Assembly: GCA_964609825.1 (NCBI GenBank)
Contig: CAZSSH010000009.1
Coordinates: 124,001-188,000, forward strand
Length of the DNA stretch: 64,000 nt
Direction of reading: 5' to 3'
DNA from: CAZSSH01 sp964609825
GTDB taxonomy: Bacteria; Verrucomicrobiota; Lentisphaeria; Victivallales; Victivallaceae
The position numbers and the translations under genes were made by a program. Shown one piece after another: positions 43,201-51,171 of this stretch (position 1 is the first letter of the stretch; each line of letters starts with the position of its first letter). The notes under the pieces were generated by a model. It saw only the letters and a program-made list of their open reading frames with translations. It made no database searches and was not told where the DNA came from.

Positions 43201-46200
43201 GCCGCTATCGTGACGGGCGGACCAAGGAGGAATATCTCAACGGCAATTTGTCGCGCCGCTATGAGTACAGGGTGCAAAATCAGGAACTTTGTACCAAGGA
43301 AATTTTGTCCCAAACCGAGTGGACTATCTCCTATGCCGACTTTATGGGCCGCCAGACCCGGCGTGTGACTGCGGCGGGGTATGAGGAGACGACAACTTAT
43401 GACGCTCAGGGGCGGGTTTGCGAAAGCGCCGACTCGACCGGGCGGCGGATGCTGACCGTCTACGACCCGGTCAGCGGCGCGATGCGTTATCAGGTGGTCA
43501 AGCTCACTCCCGGCGACACGGTTGATTTTGCCGCCGACCAGGTGAGTGAAACGGTCAACGCTTACGAGCTCTTTGGCGAAACCGTGACACGGGTAAACAA
43601 GTCTTACGTCTACGTTGACGGCTTGCCGGTGCTGCGCTCCGAGAGCCGCACCTCGCGTGACGGCAAACAAAGCTGGAGCACCCAAGCCGGGCGCACCACG
43701 CAGACGGAGCGTCAAAACTTGGGCGACGGGGAGGTAACGGAAATCATTCGCTATTTTGACGGATCGACCTTGACAAACAATTATTACCATGATATGTTAA
43801 CCTCGAGCGAAAACAGTGTTACGGGGGAAACCGTGTATCATTACGATGAATTCAACCGGCCAGTCGGGCAAACGGCCAACGGCATCGGCGAGAGCCAAGT
43901 CTTGGACGCCAATGGCCGCATGCTGTCGCAAACCGTGACCGGCGGCGCCTTAGCGTTGACTTCGTTTGTCGCTTACGACTTGGTTGGGTGCAAGCTCTCG
44001 GCGCAAACCCCGTCTGGCCTCACTACCCTTTATGACTATGATTTGGCGGGCAATCTCGCCGGGGTGTCGGGCGACGCTCTGCGTCAGACCCGCGCTTACG
44101 ATGATCGCGGCCGCCTGACTTCGCTTACGACGTATCAGGATGACGCGACGCCGCAAGTCACCGGCTTTGTCTACAACTCTGCCGGTCAAACCGGCGGCAA
44201 AGTCTACGCCGACGGCAGCATGGATCAGTACCGTTACGACCAAGCGGGTCGGCTTACCGGCAAGATTTCGGCGGGCGGGATCAATGAGGAGTACTCCTAC
44301 AATCTTGCGGGCCGACTTTTCTCCTACAGCTGCGGCGAAAACATCTACCGCACCTATGACTACCGTCAGGACGGAGTGCTGACGGCGGTGGCCGAAATCG
44401 GCTGCCCGGAGGCGAGCTACAGCTATGCCGCCGACGCCATGGGGCGGATTGTCGGGGAAATGGGCCCCTTTGCCGCTTTGGACCGCACTTTTGACGCGGC
44501 GGGCCGCGTCAGCTCGCTCTCCTTGGACAATGAGGAGCTTTGCTCCGTGAGTTACGGCCCCGGCAATTTGCTTGCAATGGTGGCGGCGGCGGACGCACTC
44601 TTGACCTATGAGTACGAGAGCACTTTTCACCAGGTGGCCTCGCAGCGCTGGACGGTCAACGGCGATGAAGTGATTAATATTTCCTCCAACTATGACGACT
44701 TGGGGCGCTTGGCCGCGATTGCGGTCAATGACGTTACGCTCGTATCCTATGAGCTTGACGCCGACGGCAAACGGACGCAGGCCGTCTGCCCGGCGGGGCG
44801 CTGGGCCTACGGTTACTCCGGCAAAGGGGAAGTCCTCTCCGCCGGATGTACCGATGCGGCCGACGCATCGCTCCACCAAATGAGCTACCGCTACGACGGC
44901 ATCGGCAACCGGTTGCAATCGACGGAGGACGCGGTGACAACGGCCTACACCGCTAATATCGTTAACCGCTATACGGCGGTGGGCGCGGAGCAGCCAAGTT
45001 ATGACCTTGACGGCAATCAGCTCACCGGCGGCGACTGGGAGTTCGGCTGGAGCGAGGAAAACCGCCTGATTGAGGCGGTCAACGGGATGGAGAAACTGGA
45101 GTTCGGCTACGACTATCTCGGCCGCCGGTTGACCAAAAAGGTTTGGCAAGGCGAAACGCTCACGCAATCGCTTAAATTCGTCTACGACAATTACAAATTG
45201 ATTGCGGTGCTGGACGCCATGGCGGACGACGCGGTAATGCTGACCTTGGTCTGGCAGCCGGCCGGACTCGATGTGCCCTTGGCGATGACGTATCAGGGCG
45301 AATGTTATTTTTACGTCACCGACGGCAATAAAAACGTGATTGCGCTGTATGACGACAGCGGCGTCCAAGTGGCGGGTTACAGCTACGGCCCCTTCGGGCA
45401 GTTGCTCTCGGCCTCGGGTCCGCTGGCGCAAATCAATCCCCTGCGTTTCAGCAGCGAGTATTTTGATGACGAGACCAACCTCGTGTACTACAACTATCGC
45501 TACTATTCGCCGCGTTTGGGTCGCTGGCTCTCCCGCGACCCCATCGGCGAAAGTGGCGGGCTCAACCTCTACGGCATGCTCGGTAACAATGCGGTCAACT
45601 CGTGGGATGAATTGGGATTGTTTTGGTCTGTTGTACGTAACTCAAGTTACCCTTGGGCGCAAACAGTTAAAGAAAATACAACTGATACAATTAGTGATCT
45701 AGCGAGGTCATATGGCTTGATCGCCACTGAAGCTTTTGGATCAAATGGTTGGCTTAGAAAGCGATCTGGTGCAATGGATCATTTGCAGCCATTATCAGAA
45801 GCCGAATTTAAAAAAGATCGGAACTGGCGTTGTTATGCAATTCCAAATACATTTGTTGTCAGACAAGGGGTTAACGTAAGTGCATATTCTTTTGGTAAAG
45901 CTGCTGCAAAATTTTTGAAAGAGAAAAAATTTTATATTAGCTCTAATCCCGATGTTTCCACATATGGCGTCTTATTTTATGGACATTTTTCTGGAGGATT
46001 TAAAAGAGATGATGTTAATAAGCCTATTGGATACGATATCTTGATAGAAGAAACAAAACATAAAATTGCTTTTTTTATTGGAGTTGGATGTTATACAAAT
46101 CTACATCCTTGGGGCAAGGTTGTAGCATATCCCAGTGATAAAACTTTGTGGCTAACTAATTATTATATGAGTGTCAATCAGTTAAATCATAATTGTTTGG

Positions 46201-46304
46201 GGATAAGACCATTGTTGGTAGATCCCAGGTCATGGAATGATAATGCTGGTGGATTTGGCGACTCAGGTGACTCGTTAAATACTTTTCTGTCCAGAATATA
46301 TTAA
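40269..46304 (+). CDS. RHS/YD-repeat protein with variable C-terminal effector-like domain
   Basis: This is a 2011-aa protein. The N-terminal ~450 residues are unusual: no signal peptide, and a Cys-containing stretch CSACLSMGSGVACAINDYF. YD repeats (e.g. YEYDSAGRVVK, YTYDADGRVLTATDP) run from ~600 to ~1720. The RHS core ends with ETNLVYYNYRYYSPRLGRWL, SRDPIGESGGLNLYGML and NSWDELGL (near 1785). The last ~225 residues are visibly AT-rich at DNA level, unlike the core, as in polymorphic toxin tips. They contain YGHFSGG (H1906) and GVGCYTN (C1941). This could be a caspase-like His-Cys pair, but no family is certain. The downstream ankyrin gene may be its immunity partner. Confidence 0.88.
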   Translation: MERVCQNLPPENTEFVDAYNALIKGFEARGIAGVLSKNKGDAVTQSDLDTLRRSLSEAAKNIFIDTGKLTGYLLYDPAAFDGSALQVTFNGDKGFLKIPQEYTSTGKNVYDKSGQFSAEVPVLWEHFIDLRDALHALRERKYDYKITVNIDNEGVEYQLNFINYQNGPENKTSEYDPEAKEFWYSWDIQYTSILSGNGATYDYSLFFRNNDGDSEWEGRPISGPPNELDVVIDRALAAEEQNAPSGEFLIQPVCTVNHTVELGAKPAGVTDSSENGVVRLGSDCSACLSMGSGVACAINDYFNTYEHSKGKQLGLSCADGFGLQVMHNMAVYEVADIEYGQYNCDTDVKSYRGDDTDEDGGNAKWEFHHLRRPSGALVKFMMKNGQGTAINGGGFYYLHRNGGELALEFPREKFTHYFSEKLMRCSYRIGNYIVSSVMPPGEGMKTSGTYIFDSLITGRTELTVNERGVPIDWRYHTEVPGQPAMARSLTAASATAQYDQLTREVTTLNAAADPLYDYAQFFAAGAWTEPAGNVVRKVIDFYNQNDVPMGKLIEGKYGEGLIVRGYWGKEAGGLEPQQLVKFERFGTEAADEFIEQKQTVKYSTGGRFESVSRVRKKKFPFGEETVAEYHIDGDGDVTTASYTYETNAALKSYGSLLAETNADGSWSRYEYDSAGRVVKTITPFGDAAIDAPEADCKVTEYDYTHLHPAEITVGGDTDARTMITKTLGVETAREYHLYFAGEDWQITAAAPGAAYDAVGNLVYKNFRYASGDFAGLPWRTENPDGSSVEISYRKIVDETDPELYQLETTALRGFLPDYGTREVTLKDIAGHVITRTVTDLASGLVISGTSYEYDNAGRVTREETLDGDVTATEYNCCGPRFVTDPAGNVTEYAHDTFGRLKFTEQAGVMTGHVYDADDREVSTVVTGKEEGELVTLYTYDADGRVLTATDPVGAVTAYNYEVDGETVTDPAGLTRTTRRYRDGRTKEEYLNGNLSRRYEYRVQNQELCTKEILSQTEWTISYADFMGRQTRRVTAAGYEETTTYDAQGRVCESADSTGRRMLTVYDPVSGAMRYQVVKLTPGDTVDFAADQVSETVNAYELFGETVTRVNKSYVYVDGLPVLRSESRTSRDGKQSWSTQAGRTTQTERQNLGDGEVTEIIRYFDGSTLTNNYYHDMLTSSENSVTGETVYHYDEFNRPVGQTANGIGESQVLDANGRMLSQTVTGGALALTSFVAYDLVGCKLSAQTPSGLTTLYDYDLAGNLAGVSGDALRQTRAYDDRGRLTSLTTYQDDATPQVTGFVYNSAGQTGGKVYADGSMDQYRYDQAGRLTGKISAGGINEEYSYNLAGRLFSYSCGENIYRTYDYRQDGVLTAVAEIGCPEASYSYAADAMGRIVGEMGPFAALDRTFDAAGRVSSLSLDNEELCSVSYGPGNLLAMVAAADALLTYEYESTFHQVASQRWTVNGDEVINISSNYDDLGRLAAIAVNDVTLVSYELDADGKRTQAVCPAGRWAYGYSGKGEVLSAGCTDAADASLHQMSYRYDGIGNRLQSTEDAVTTAYTANIVNRYTAVGAEQPSYDLDGNQLTGGDWEFGWSEENRLIEAVNGMEKLEFGYDYLGRRLTKKVWQGETLTQSLKFVYDNYKLIAVLDAMADDAVMLTLVWQPAGLDVPLAMTYQGECYFYVTDGNKNVIALYDDSGVQVAGYSYGPFGQLLSASGPLAQINPLRFSSEYFDDETNLVYYNYRYYSPRLGRWLSRDPIGESGGLNLYGMLGNNAVNSWDELGLFWSVVRNSSYPWAQTVKENTTDTISDLARSYGLIATEAFGSNGWLRKRSGAMDHLQPLSEAEFKKDRNWRCYAIPNTFVVRQGVNVSAYSFGKAAAKFLKEKKFYISSNPDVSTYGVLFYGHFSGGFKRDDVNKPIGYDILIEETKHKIAFFIGVGCYTNLHPWGKVVAYPSDKTLWLTNYYMSVNQLNHNCLGIRPLLVDPRSWNDNAGGFGDSGDSLNTFLSRIY

Positions 46305-46327
46305 TTTAACCGAGGAGGATAATTAAT

Positions 46328-47152
46328 ATGCAAAAGATTAAATATGGACTGTTGCTTTTAATTTTATCATTCAGTATTATTATAGGCCTAGGGGGTGAGT
46401 TGTGGCTTTTACACCATCAGGCAGAGATGATACGGCAAAAGGAGCTGGTTTCAGAGTTTGAAACATGCGTTTCAAACGGCAGCGCTGCCGACCTCAGGCG
46501 GTTTTTGCAAAAAAATGATTTTAAGTGGCGGTGGTTGAAAAAAAGGAAAGACAAGAAGGAAATCAGTCTGTTGTATCTTTGCCTCAACGAGCCGGAAAAA
46601 TTGTCTTTGCTGCTGCAATATGGGGCGCGCGATGTCAATGACGAAATGATTTTGGGGGCCAATAACCCCGAGTCGCTGGCGCTGCTGCTCAAATATTATC
46701 GGGGCAGAGTCGATAAAATAGTATCTCATAACCGGGAAATGGGGCTGACTTGTTGGCCGCTTGGCGCCGTTTTTGCATACAACTCCGTCTTGGATCGCGG
46801 CAATGAAATGGCGTTGCTGCTGTTGGCGGCCGGGGCGGATATCAATCGGGGACTCCGGACCAAAAACAACGGGGATTTTTCGCCGTTGGCATTGGCGGCG
46901 CGGGATGGTAATACGGACGGGGTTCGCTTGCTGCTGAGTTGCGGCGCCGATGTCAATCTCTTGGCGGAGGAGAAACCGCTGCCCGAGTACTTGCGGCAAA
47001 TGGCGCAAGGTTGCAGCAAAGAAGCCGACCGTAATAATATTTTATGTTGTGCTGAGTTGATTGAGCAATCAATGCGTCCGGCTGTGGAGGTTACGGAACG
47101 ACCTGTTCGCAGAGTGGCGATTCCCAATAAATCGATTTTTATAACAGAGTAG
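46328..47152 (+). CDS. Membrane-anchored ankyrin-repeat protein, possible immunity protein
   Basis: This is a 274-aa protein: one N-terminal membrane helix (LLLLILSFSIIIGLGGELWL, residues ~8-27) and ankyrin-type repeats. The clearest are NEMALLLLAAGADINRG and DFSPLALAARDGNTDGVRLL, ending LLSCGADVNLL; weaker units are near residues 80-125. It lies 23 bases after the RHS stop, with a strong GAGGAGG site. Ankyrin proteins are known immunity partners of polymorphic toxins, so that role is plausible here but is inferred from position. A terminator follows 18 bases after the stop. Confidence 0.8.
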   Translation: MQKIKYGLLLLILSFSIIIGLGGELWLLHHQAEMIRQKELVSEFETCVSNGSAADLRRFLQKNDFKWRWLKKRKDKKEISLLYLCLNEPEKLSLLLQYGARDVNDEMILGANNPESLALLLKYYRGRVDKIVSHNREMGLTCWPLGAVFAYNSVLDRGNEMALLLLAAGADINRGLRTKNNGDFSPLALAARDGNTDGVRLLLSCGADVNLLAEEKPLPEYLRQMAQGCSKEADRNNILCCAELIEQSMRPAVEVTERPVRRVAIPNKSIFITE

Positions 47153-47170
47153 AGTTATGTTTTCTTGCCC

Positions 47171-47204
47171 CCGCTCATGATTTTGTATCATGGGCGGTTT
47201 TTTT
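47171..47204 (+). terminator. Intrinsic terminator after the ankyrin gene
   Basis: A 10-base stem (CCGCTCATGA / TCATGGGCGG, one G-T pair) with a 7-base loop is followed by seven T. It ends the RHS-ankyrin transcript. Confidence 0.9.
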
Positions 47205-47454
47205 GTCGTTTGCCAGTTTAGCATTTCCTTAGCTTTTGCGCCCAAAGCGGTAAAATATAAGGATGACGCTTTTGGTATATTAAAATATGTATTCGTATTT
47301 ACTTGTTTTTAAAATAAAGTAAATACTTAATTTATATCAAAAATATGCCGAAAATTAAGTTGCTGACAATTGGACAAAGCGGACTGTGACGTCAGTTTTT
47401 CATGGTCGGTTGACATTTTTCCTTTTTCATAAATAACCAAATCGGGGAGGAATC
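47205..47454. other. AT-rich non-coding gap with a 10-base inverted repeat
   Basis: No gene is seen. It holds a perfect inverted repeat GTATTTACTT / AAGTAAATAC (47295-47304 with 47317-47326) and the palindrome TGACGTCA. A TTGACA lies near 47413 but no convincing -10 follows, so the promoter of the next gene is unclear. The GGGGAGG ribosome site of the 479-aa gene is at the end. Confidence 0.5.
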
Positions 47455-48894
47455 ATGTCGGATAAAAATCTGTGGCTCAAAAACAATAAACTCATCGCGG
47501 AGGGCGGCGTCTTGACCGGATGCGACAATTGCCCGTGTCCTTATTACGCCGTCTTAACCATTGTCACTCACTCCTGGTATCCGGGAAATGATGATAATAA
47601 TTTGGACAATCAATGTTATCAATCGTTATATACAGCGCCGTTTGCCGTTTTTAATAACAAAATCAATTACAGTGGAGTTTGTATTCCGATTAATCGAAAA
47701 TCACAGGATAGACTGGTGGGGGCCCGAAAAGGGTGCTCCGACTCGTATGAAATGTGTGTTGAGTATGACCCGGAAACATGGGATTGTACTCAATACGAAA
47801 CCGCTTATATGGGCTGCGGAGATTATAAGGTTTACCGGCTCTCCGGGTGTTATGACTCTTTGGAGGCATTCTCTGAGTATTTTTACGGCAAATGCGGCGT
47901 CGAGCCCGATGAAAATGGCAATTACCCCAATGTTTTCGATGTCTGGGAGGGGGCGTTTAACCCGAGTGGTCCGGCGATGAGTTGTGCGATGGGTTATTGG
48001 AGTGAGTTTGCCGACCGGTTGCTGGTTCCCAAATTTGATTTGGTTTATCGGAGTTATCGGCCCGGCGTACAGATTTGGCCCAACTCCAGTGAGTGCATTG
48101 AACCCGCGGAGTCCTCGTATCAAGTATGTGCCGAATATGCCCTCGACGGCTCTTGCACCCGTTATGAGACCATAACCGAGGAGTACTGTGCCAAATATCG
48201 GCCGGCGCAAGTGCTTCATTATGACGGCGAATTTACTTATTTCCCGCTTATGGACGCTTATTGGGAGTCGGAAACGGAGCTCCCCTGTTGTGAATACAAT
48301 GCCAACTTTTTGGCCAATATTCCTGAAATCAACCAAAAAATCGCCGATATCAAGGCCGCCCGCAACTATCCGTTTACCGAAAGTGTCACCACTTTCCCCC
48401 GGGAATGGGGATTCCTCTGTTGGGGGACCGAATACGAGTCATATGCCAGTCGTGAACGCATGTGGAGCGGCGAGCAAGGGTATTGGCAGACGCTTTGGGG
48501 ATACGGGGTCATGACTTTTCGCAAAAATGAAAATACGCCCGACGATGCCACCGGGGTAAAAATTTTACTCAAAAAGAAGCATATCACCTACTCGTATTAC
48601 AAAGATACCGATGGGCAGAGTCATCGTACCGAAGAAGTGACGGACGAAACACAGGAAGTCAGCATTAATTTTGATGAACCATATGAGCTTCCCGAGGTAG
48701 ACAATTTACCGGACATCACCGATTGGGGCGAGGACCCTTGTGCCAGTCGATACAATGATCCCAATGCCAATCCCTGTGATTTCGGCGGCAACGATTTCAG
48801 TTTACGTCCGGATTTGAATTTCACGGGGGACAGTCAAGGTGTGTTTGAGCGTTATGAATTTAAATTTGCGGCAATGTCGCTGCTTTTTATTTAA
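47455..48894 (+). CDS. Cysteine-rich protein of unknown function with internal repeat
   Basis: This is a 479-aa protein without a signal peptide. The N-terminus reads LWLKNNKLIAEGGVLTGCDN followed by CPC, a compact CxxCxC motif. A repeat is seen twice: YEMCVEYDPETWDCTQYET (~98-116) and YQVCAEYALDGSCTRYET (~223-240), each followed by a further Cys. The C-terminal third is strand-rich, with an acidic stretch before the end. It may bind metal or use disulfides, but a cytosolic protein would more likely bind metal. No family is recognised. It belongs to the accessory region after the RHS gene and is followed by the small CxxCC gene 24 bases later. Confidence 0.8.
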   Translation: MSDKNLWLKNNKLIAEGGVLTGCDNCPCPYYAVLTIVTHSWYPGNDDNNLDNQCYQSLYTAPFAVFNNKINYSGVCIPINRKSQDRLVGARKGCSDSYEMCVEYDPETWDCTQYETAYMGCGDYKVYRLSGCYDSLEAFSEYFYGKCGVEPDENGNYPNVFDVWEGAFNPSGPAMSCAMGYWSEFADRLLVPKFDLVYRSYRPGVQIWPNSSECIEPAESSYQVCAEYALDGSCTRYETITEEYCAKYRPAQVLHYDGEFTYFPLMDAYWESETELPCCEYNANFLANIPEINQKIADIKAARNYPFTESVTTFPREWGFLCWGTEYESYASRERMWSGEQGYWQTLWGYGVMTFRKNENTPDDATGVKILLKKKHITYSYYKDTDGQSHRTEEVTDETQEVSINFDEPYELPEVDNLPDITDWGEDPCASRYNDPNANPCDFGGNDFSLRPDLNFTGDSQGVFERYEFKFAAMSLLFI

Positions 48895-48918
48895 TGAACC
48901 AAAACAAGAAGGAAAGAT

Positions 48919-49323
48919 ATGATGGACAGAATCAACACTCACGAATGTAAAAACTGCTGTATCAAACATTTGAGCTCGGCGGCCGTGCTGGCGCGCGAAA
49001 TCATGGTGGGTTACGACACCCCGGAGTACCGGATGTTTTTGATGGGCAACCTCAACGAGGCCCAGGAGCAAATCATCGGTGTCAATGACGAAATCGCAAC
49101 TCAGATCCGCGAATTTCGTCTGGCGCTCTTTACCGAGGGTTTGGAGCTTGACCGCTCAAAGCTGGACCTTGACTGGTTTCTCCGGACAATTCGCTCGCTG
49201 CAGGGGGAAACTGACCTTTCTCCCTCCGTCCGTCCGGCAAAGCCGGTACTGACGCCGCCGCGCGCTCCCGCTTCCGCCGCGCCGTGCAATTGCAGCAAAA
49301 AAGCACAGCAGCCGCAGTCCTGA
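48919..49323 (+). CDS. Small CxxCC-motif protein, unknown function
   Basis: This is a 134-aa protein with ECKNCCIKHLSSAAVLAREI near the N-terminus, a helical middle (FLMGNLNEAQEQIIGVNDEI) and a Pro/Ala-rich tail ending APCNCSKKAQQPQS. The paired Cys motifs at both ends suggest metal binding. It is probably co-transcribed with the 479-aa gene and ends just before a terminator. ATG at 48922 is an equal alternative start. No family is recognised. Confidence 0.78.
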   Translation: MMDRINTHECKNCCIKHLSSAAVLAREIMVGYDTPEYRMFLMGNLNEAQEQIIGVNDEIATQIREFRLALFTEGLELDRSKLDLDWFLRTIRSLQGETDLSPSVRPAKPVLTPPRAPASAAPCNCSKKAQQPQS

Positions 49324-49335
49324 GATTGCGCCGCG

Positions 49336-49375
49336 AAATACCGGAGAGGTGTAAAAAACTCTCCGGTATTTTTTT
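49336..49375 (+). terminator. Intrinsic terminator after the CxxCC gene
   Basis: A perfect 13-base stem (AAATACCGGAGAG / CTCTCCGGTATTT) with a 10-base loop runs into a seven-T tract. Confidence 0.92.
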
Positions 49376-49397
49376 GTCTTTAGAAGACAACGGCAAA

Positions 49398-49439
49398 CAA
49401 AAAAACGCCCGCAAAACTGTGTTGAAACAATTCTGCGGG
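49398..49439 (-). terminator. Terminator for the leftward gene pair
   Basis: On the minus strand, CCCGCA pairs with TGCGGG; the inner GAATTG and CAGTTT extend the stem with wobble pairs. CG and then seven T follow. Confidence 0.7.
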
Positions 49440-49457
49440 AGCTTGATTTGTTTGGGC

Positions 49458-49991
49458 TTACGATACGGCAATCAGCGCCGGGAGCTCAAGCTCAAGCCAT
49501 GCATGCTGACGCCCCCGTTCATTGACGGTTTCGCGGACGGTCGGTTTTGCCGCCTCGAGCAAGGCGACGGTCAGCACTTGACTGATTTGTTTGCCGCCGA
49601 TGCTGATCCACTCGGGGAGGGGAAGTTTGCTCTGGAGCAAACTTACGGTCGCCAATGCTTGCATCCGGTCGGTGAATTTGCCGGAAAGCTTGGCCGCCAC
49701 CGCAAGGTAACGCCAGTCGCGCACTGGGGTGATATCGGTTACGGCGAGCACAAAGGCGTTGTCCGCGCCGGGGGCGAATTCCCCCGGGTAAATGCTTTGG
49801 CCGACCGTAAGCCCGGCGAGTTCGCCGGCAAGCAACGCCAGTGCTTGCTCAAAATCGGCTACGGAGATGCTGTTGGCATGGGTCATGCGCGTCTCGACAG
49901 CTTCGGCAAGATTGACCCGCCCCCAAGTGAGCTGCGGTGCTTGACCGGCATTGACTCCGCACAAAAGCGAGTTTAAAAAAGTATTGTCCAT
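49458..49991 (-). CDS. Unknown 177-aa protein, second gene of a leftward pair
   Basis: This is a 177-aa soluble protein starting MDNTFLNSLL; an AAAAGGAGC site right before the ATG decides this start over longer readings. Segments such as LTWGRVNLAEAVETRMTHAN and FEQALALLAGELAGLTVGQS are helical. The rest alternates short strands (NAFVLAVTDITPVRDWRYLA, ELPALIAVS). It resembles in size and texture small phage tail-completion or capsid-accessory proteins, but that is a guess. It is 11 bases after its partner. Confidence 0.7.
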   Translation of the reverse strand: MDNTFLNSLLCGVNAGQAPQLTWGRVNLAEAVETRMTHANSISVADFEQALALLAGELAGLTVGQSIYPGEFAPGADNAFVLAVTDITPVRDWRYLAVAAKLSGKFTDRMQALATVSLLQSKLPLPEWISIGGKQISQVLTVALLEAAKPTVRETVNERGRQHAWLELELPALIAVS

Positions 49992-50002
49992 GACGGCTCC
50001 TT

Positions 50003-50500
50003 TTAGTTGACCGTAGCGGTGTTGATGACAAATTTGAGCGAAAAGACGGCACGGGGCAGCATTTTGCCGTCGCCGGGCAAGAGTTGCCAGTCGCCGGCGC
50101 AAATTTGCAGCAGCCGGTAATACGGCGTGGCAAATACTTCGGCGCGGCACTTGGCGGCCAGCAATGCGCCTTGCCCGGCGGCTTGCACCGCGTCGCGCAT
50201 GGCGGCACTGACCAGACACTCGCAGGACAAATACCCGGCAAAATCGTCCGCGGCATGACAGCTCTTTAGCTCAACTGAAATTCCTTCCTGATTGACCGGC
50301 AGCTCGTCCGCAAAGACCGGGCGCGGGTCGTTTTGCTGCCGGATAAAACCAATGACGGACTGTAGGATCAATGCCGGATTGGCCCGGATTGCCAAATCGC
50401 GTCCGGCACCGGGCAGCGGCGGGATGACGACGGCGGCGACGGCCGGCGAAGCGGCGGCCGGGGCTCCGAGCGCGTCAAAACTCGATTGCGAAAAAGTCAT
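50003..50500 (-). CDS. Unknown 165-aa protein, first gene of a leftward pair
   Basis: This is a 165-aa soluble protein. An Ala/Pro-rich N-terminus (APAAASPAVAAVVIPPLPGA) is followed by LILQSVIGFIRQQNDPRPVF and a strand-rich remainder ending VFSLKFVINTATVN. A size near 165 aa and the paired arrangement with the next gene recall phage tail-terminator or neck proteins, without a clear family. AAGGAG lies before the ATG. It diverges from the lipoprotein gene across a short shared promoter region. Confidence 0.7.
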   Translation of the reverse strand: MTFSQSSFDALGAPAAASPAVAAVVIPPLPGAGRDLAIRANPALILQSVIGFIRQQNDPRPVFADELPVNQEGISVELKSCHAADDFAGYLSCECLVSAAMRDAVQAAGQGALLAAKCRAEVFATPYYRLLQICAGDWQLLPGDGKMLPRAVFSLKFVINTATVN

Positions 50501-50551
50501 GCTGTAACTCCTTAAAATAAATGATTTTCTCTAAACTGTCGCCTTGTCAAC

Positions 50552-50581
50552 TTGTAATTTTGATTTGCGACGGCATATTAT
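50552..50581 (+). promoter_or_regulatory. Putative promoter for the lipoprotein/U32 genes
   Basis: TTGTAA, an 18-base spacer and TATTAT; start near 50588. The divergent pair on the minus strand has a TTGACA in the same gap but no clear -10. Confidence 0.45.
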
Positions 50582-50610
50582 ATTGAGTGCAAATTTAGGA
50601 TAAGGAAATC

Positions 50611-51171
50611 ATGATGAAATATTTGGCGGCATTGATACTGGGGCTGGTGCTTACCGGTTGCGTGGAGACCGTGATTGACAAACAGGAGTGGAAAGCGGGG
50701 GTGGCCGAGGTCCCCGAGTACCCCAAGTTGAGCAATTACAATCTCTCGCTTAATTTGGCCGGCAAACGCGAGATCGCCGCCGGCAGCGACGGTTTGGTCA
50801 GTTTTGTTTTGGAGAATGAGGGGCGCGAAAAAATCCGCATTATTGAGTGGTACGCCAATGAGCCGGATAACCTCAAGCTCTATTGCCAGATTTGGACGCC
50901 CGACATGACCGAGCCCGACGAAAACGCGTGGACCGAAATCACGCTCGAAAAAAAGAAACCGACTGCGCGTTACCCATTGGAGCTCTACCCCGGCAACAAG
51001 GTAATTTTGAGCCGCAATCTCGACTTCGTTCAGAGTTTGGTGGTGAGCCGCGGCGCCGAGCGCCGTTATTTTATCAAAGCCGAGCTGGATTTGACCTCGG
51101 TCAACGTCAAGAGTCCGGTGTGTGCCGTGATCGTCAAGGACCCGGCTGACCTTAAAAAGGGCCCGCAATGA
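50611..51171 (+). CDS. Lipoprotein of unknown function
   Basis: This is a 186-aa protein with a lipoprotein signal: MMKYLAALILGLVLTG before Cys-17 (lipobox LTGC), so it is expected to be lipid-anchored. The mature part is strand-rich (GLVSFVLENEGREKIRIIEW, KVILSRNLDFVQSLVV), perhaps an immunoglobulin-like fold. The function is unknown. It overlaps the U32 gene start by 4 bases. Confidence 0.85.
   Translation: MMKYLAALILGLVLTGCVETVIDKQEWKAGVAEVPEYPKLSNYNLSLNLAGKREIAAGSDGLVSFVLENEGREKIRIIEWYANEPDNLKLYCQIWTPDMTEPDENAWTEITLEKKKPTARYPLELYPGNKVILSRNLDFVQSLVVSRGAERRYFIKAELDLTSVNVKSPVCAVIVKDPADLKKGPQ

Noticed and set aside
43950..45431. 493-codon antisense frame in the RHS gene
   Set aside because: Reflects the YD-repeat codon bias, not a gene.
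47389..47396. TGACGTCA palindrome
   Set aside because: An 8-base palindrome is expected by chance; no matching promoter.
50084..50507. Plus-strand small frames over the 165-aa minus gene
   Set aside because: The minus-strand reading has a good ribosome site, a matching partner gene and a terminator.
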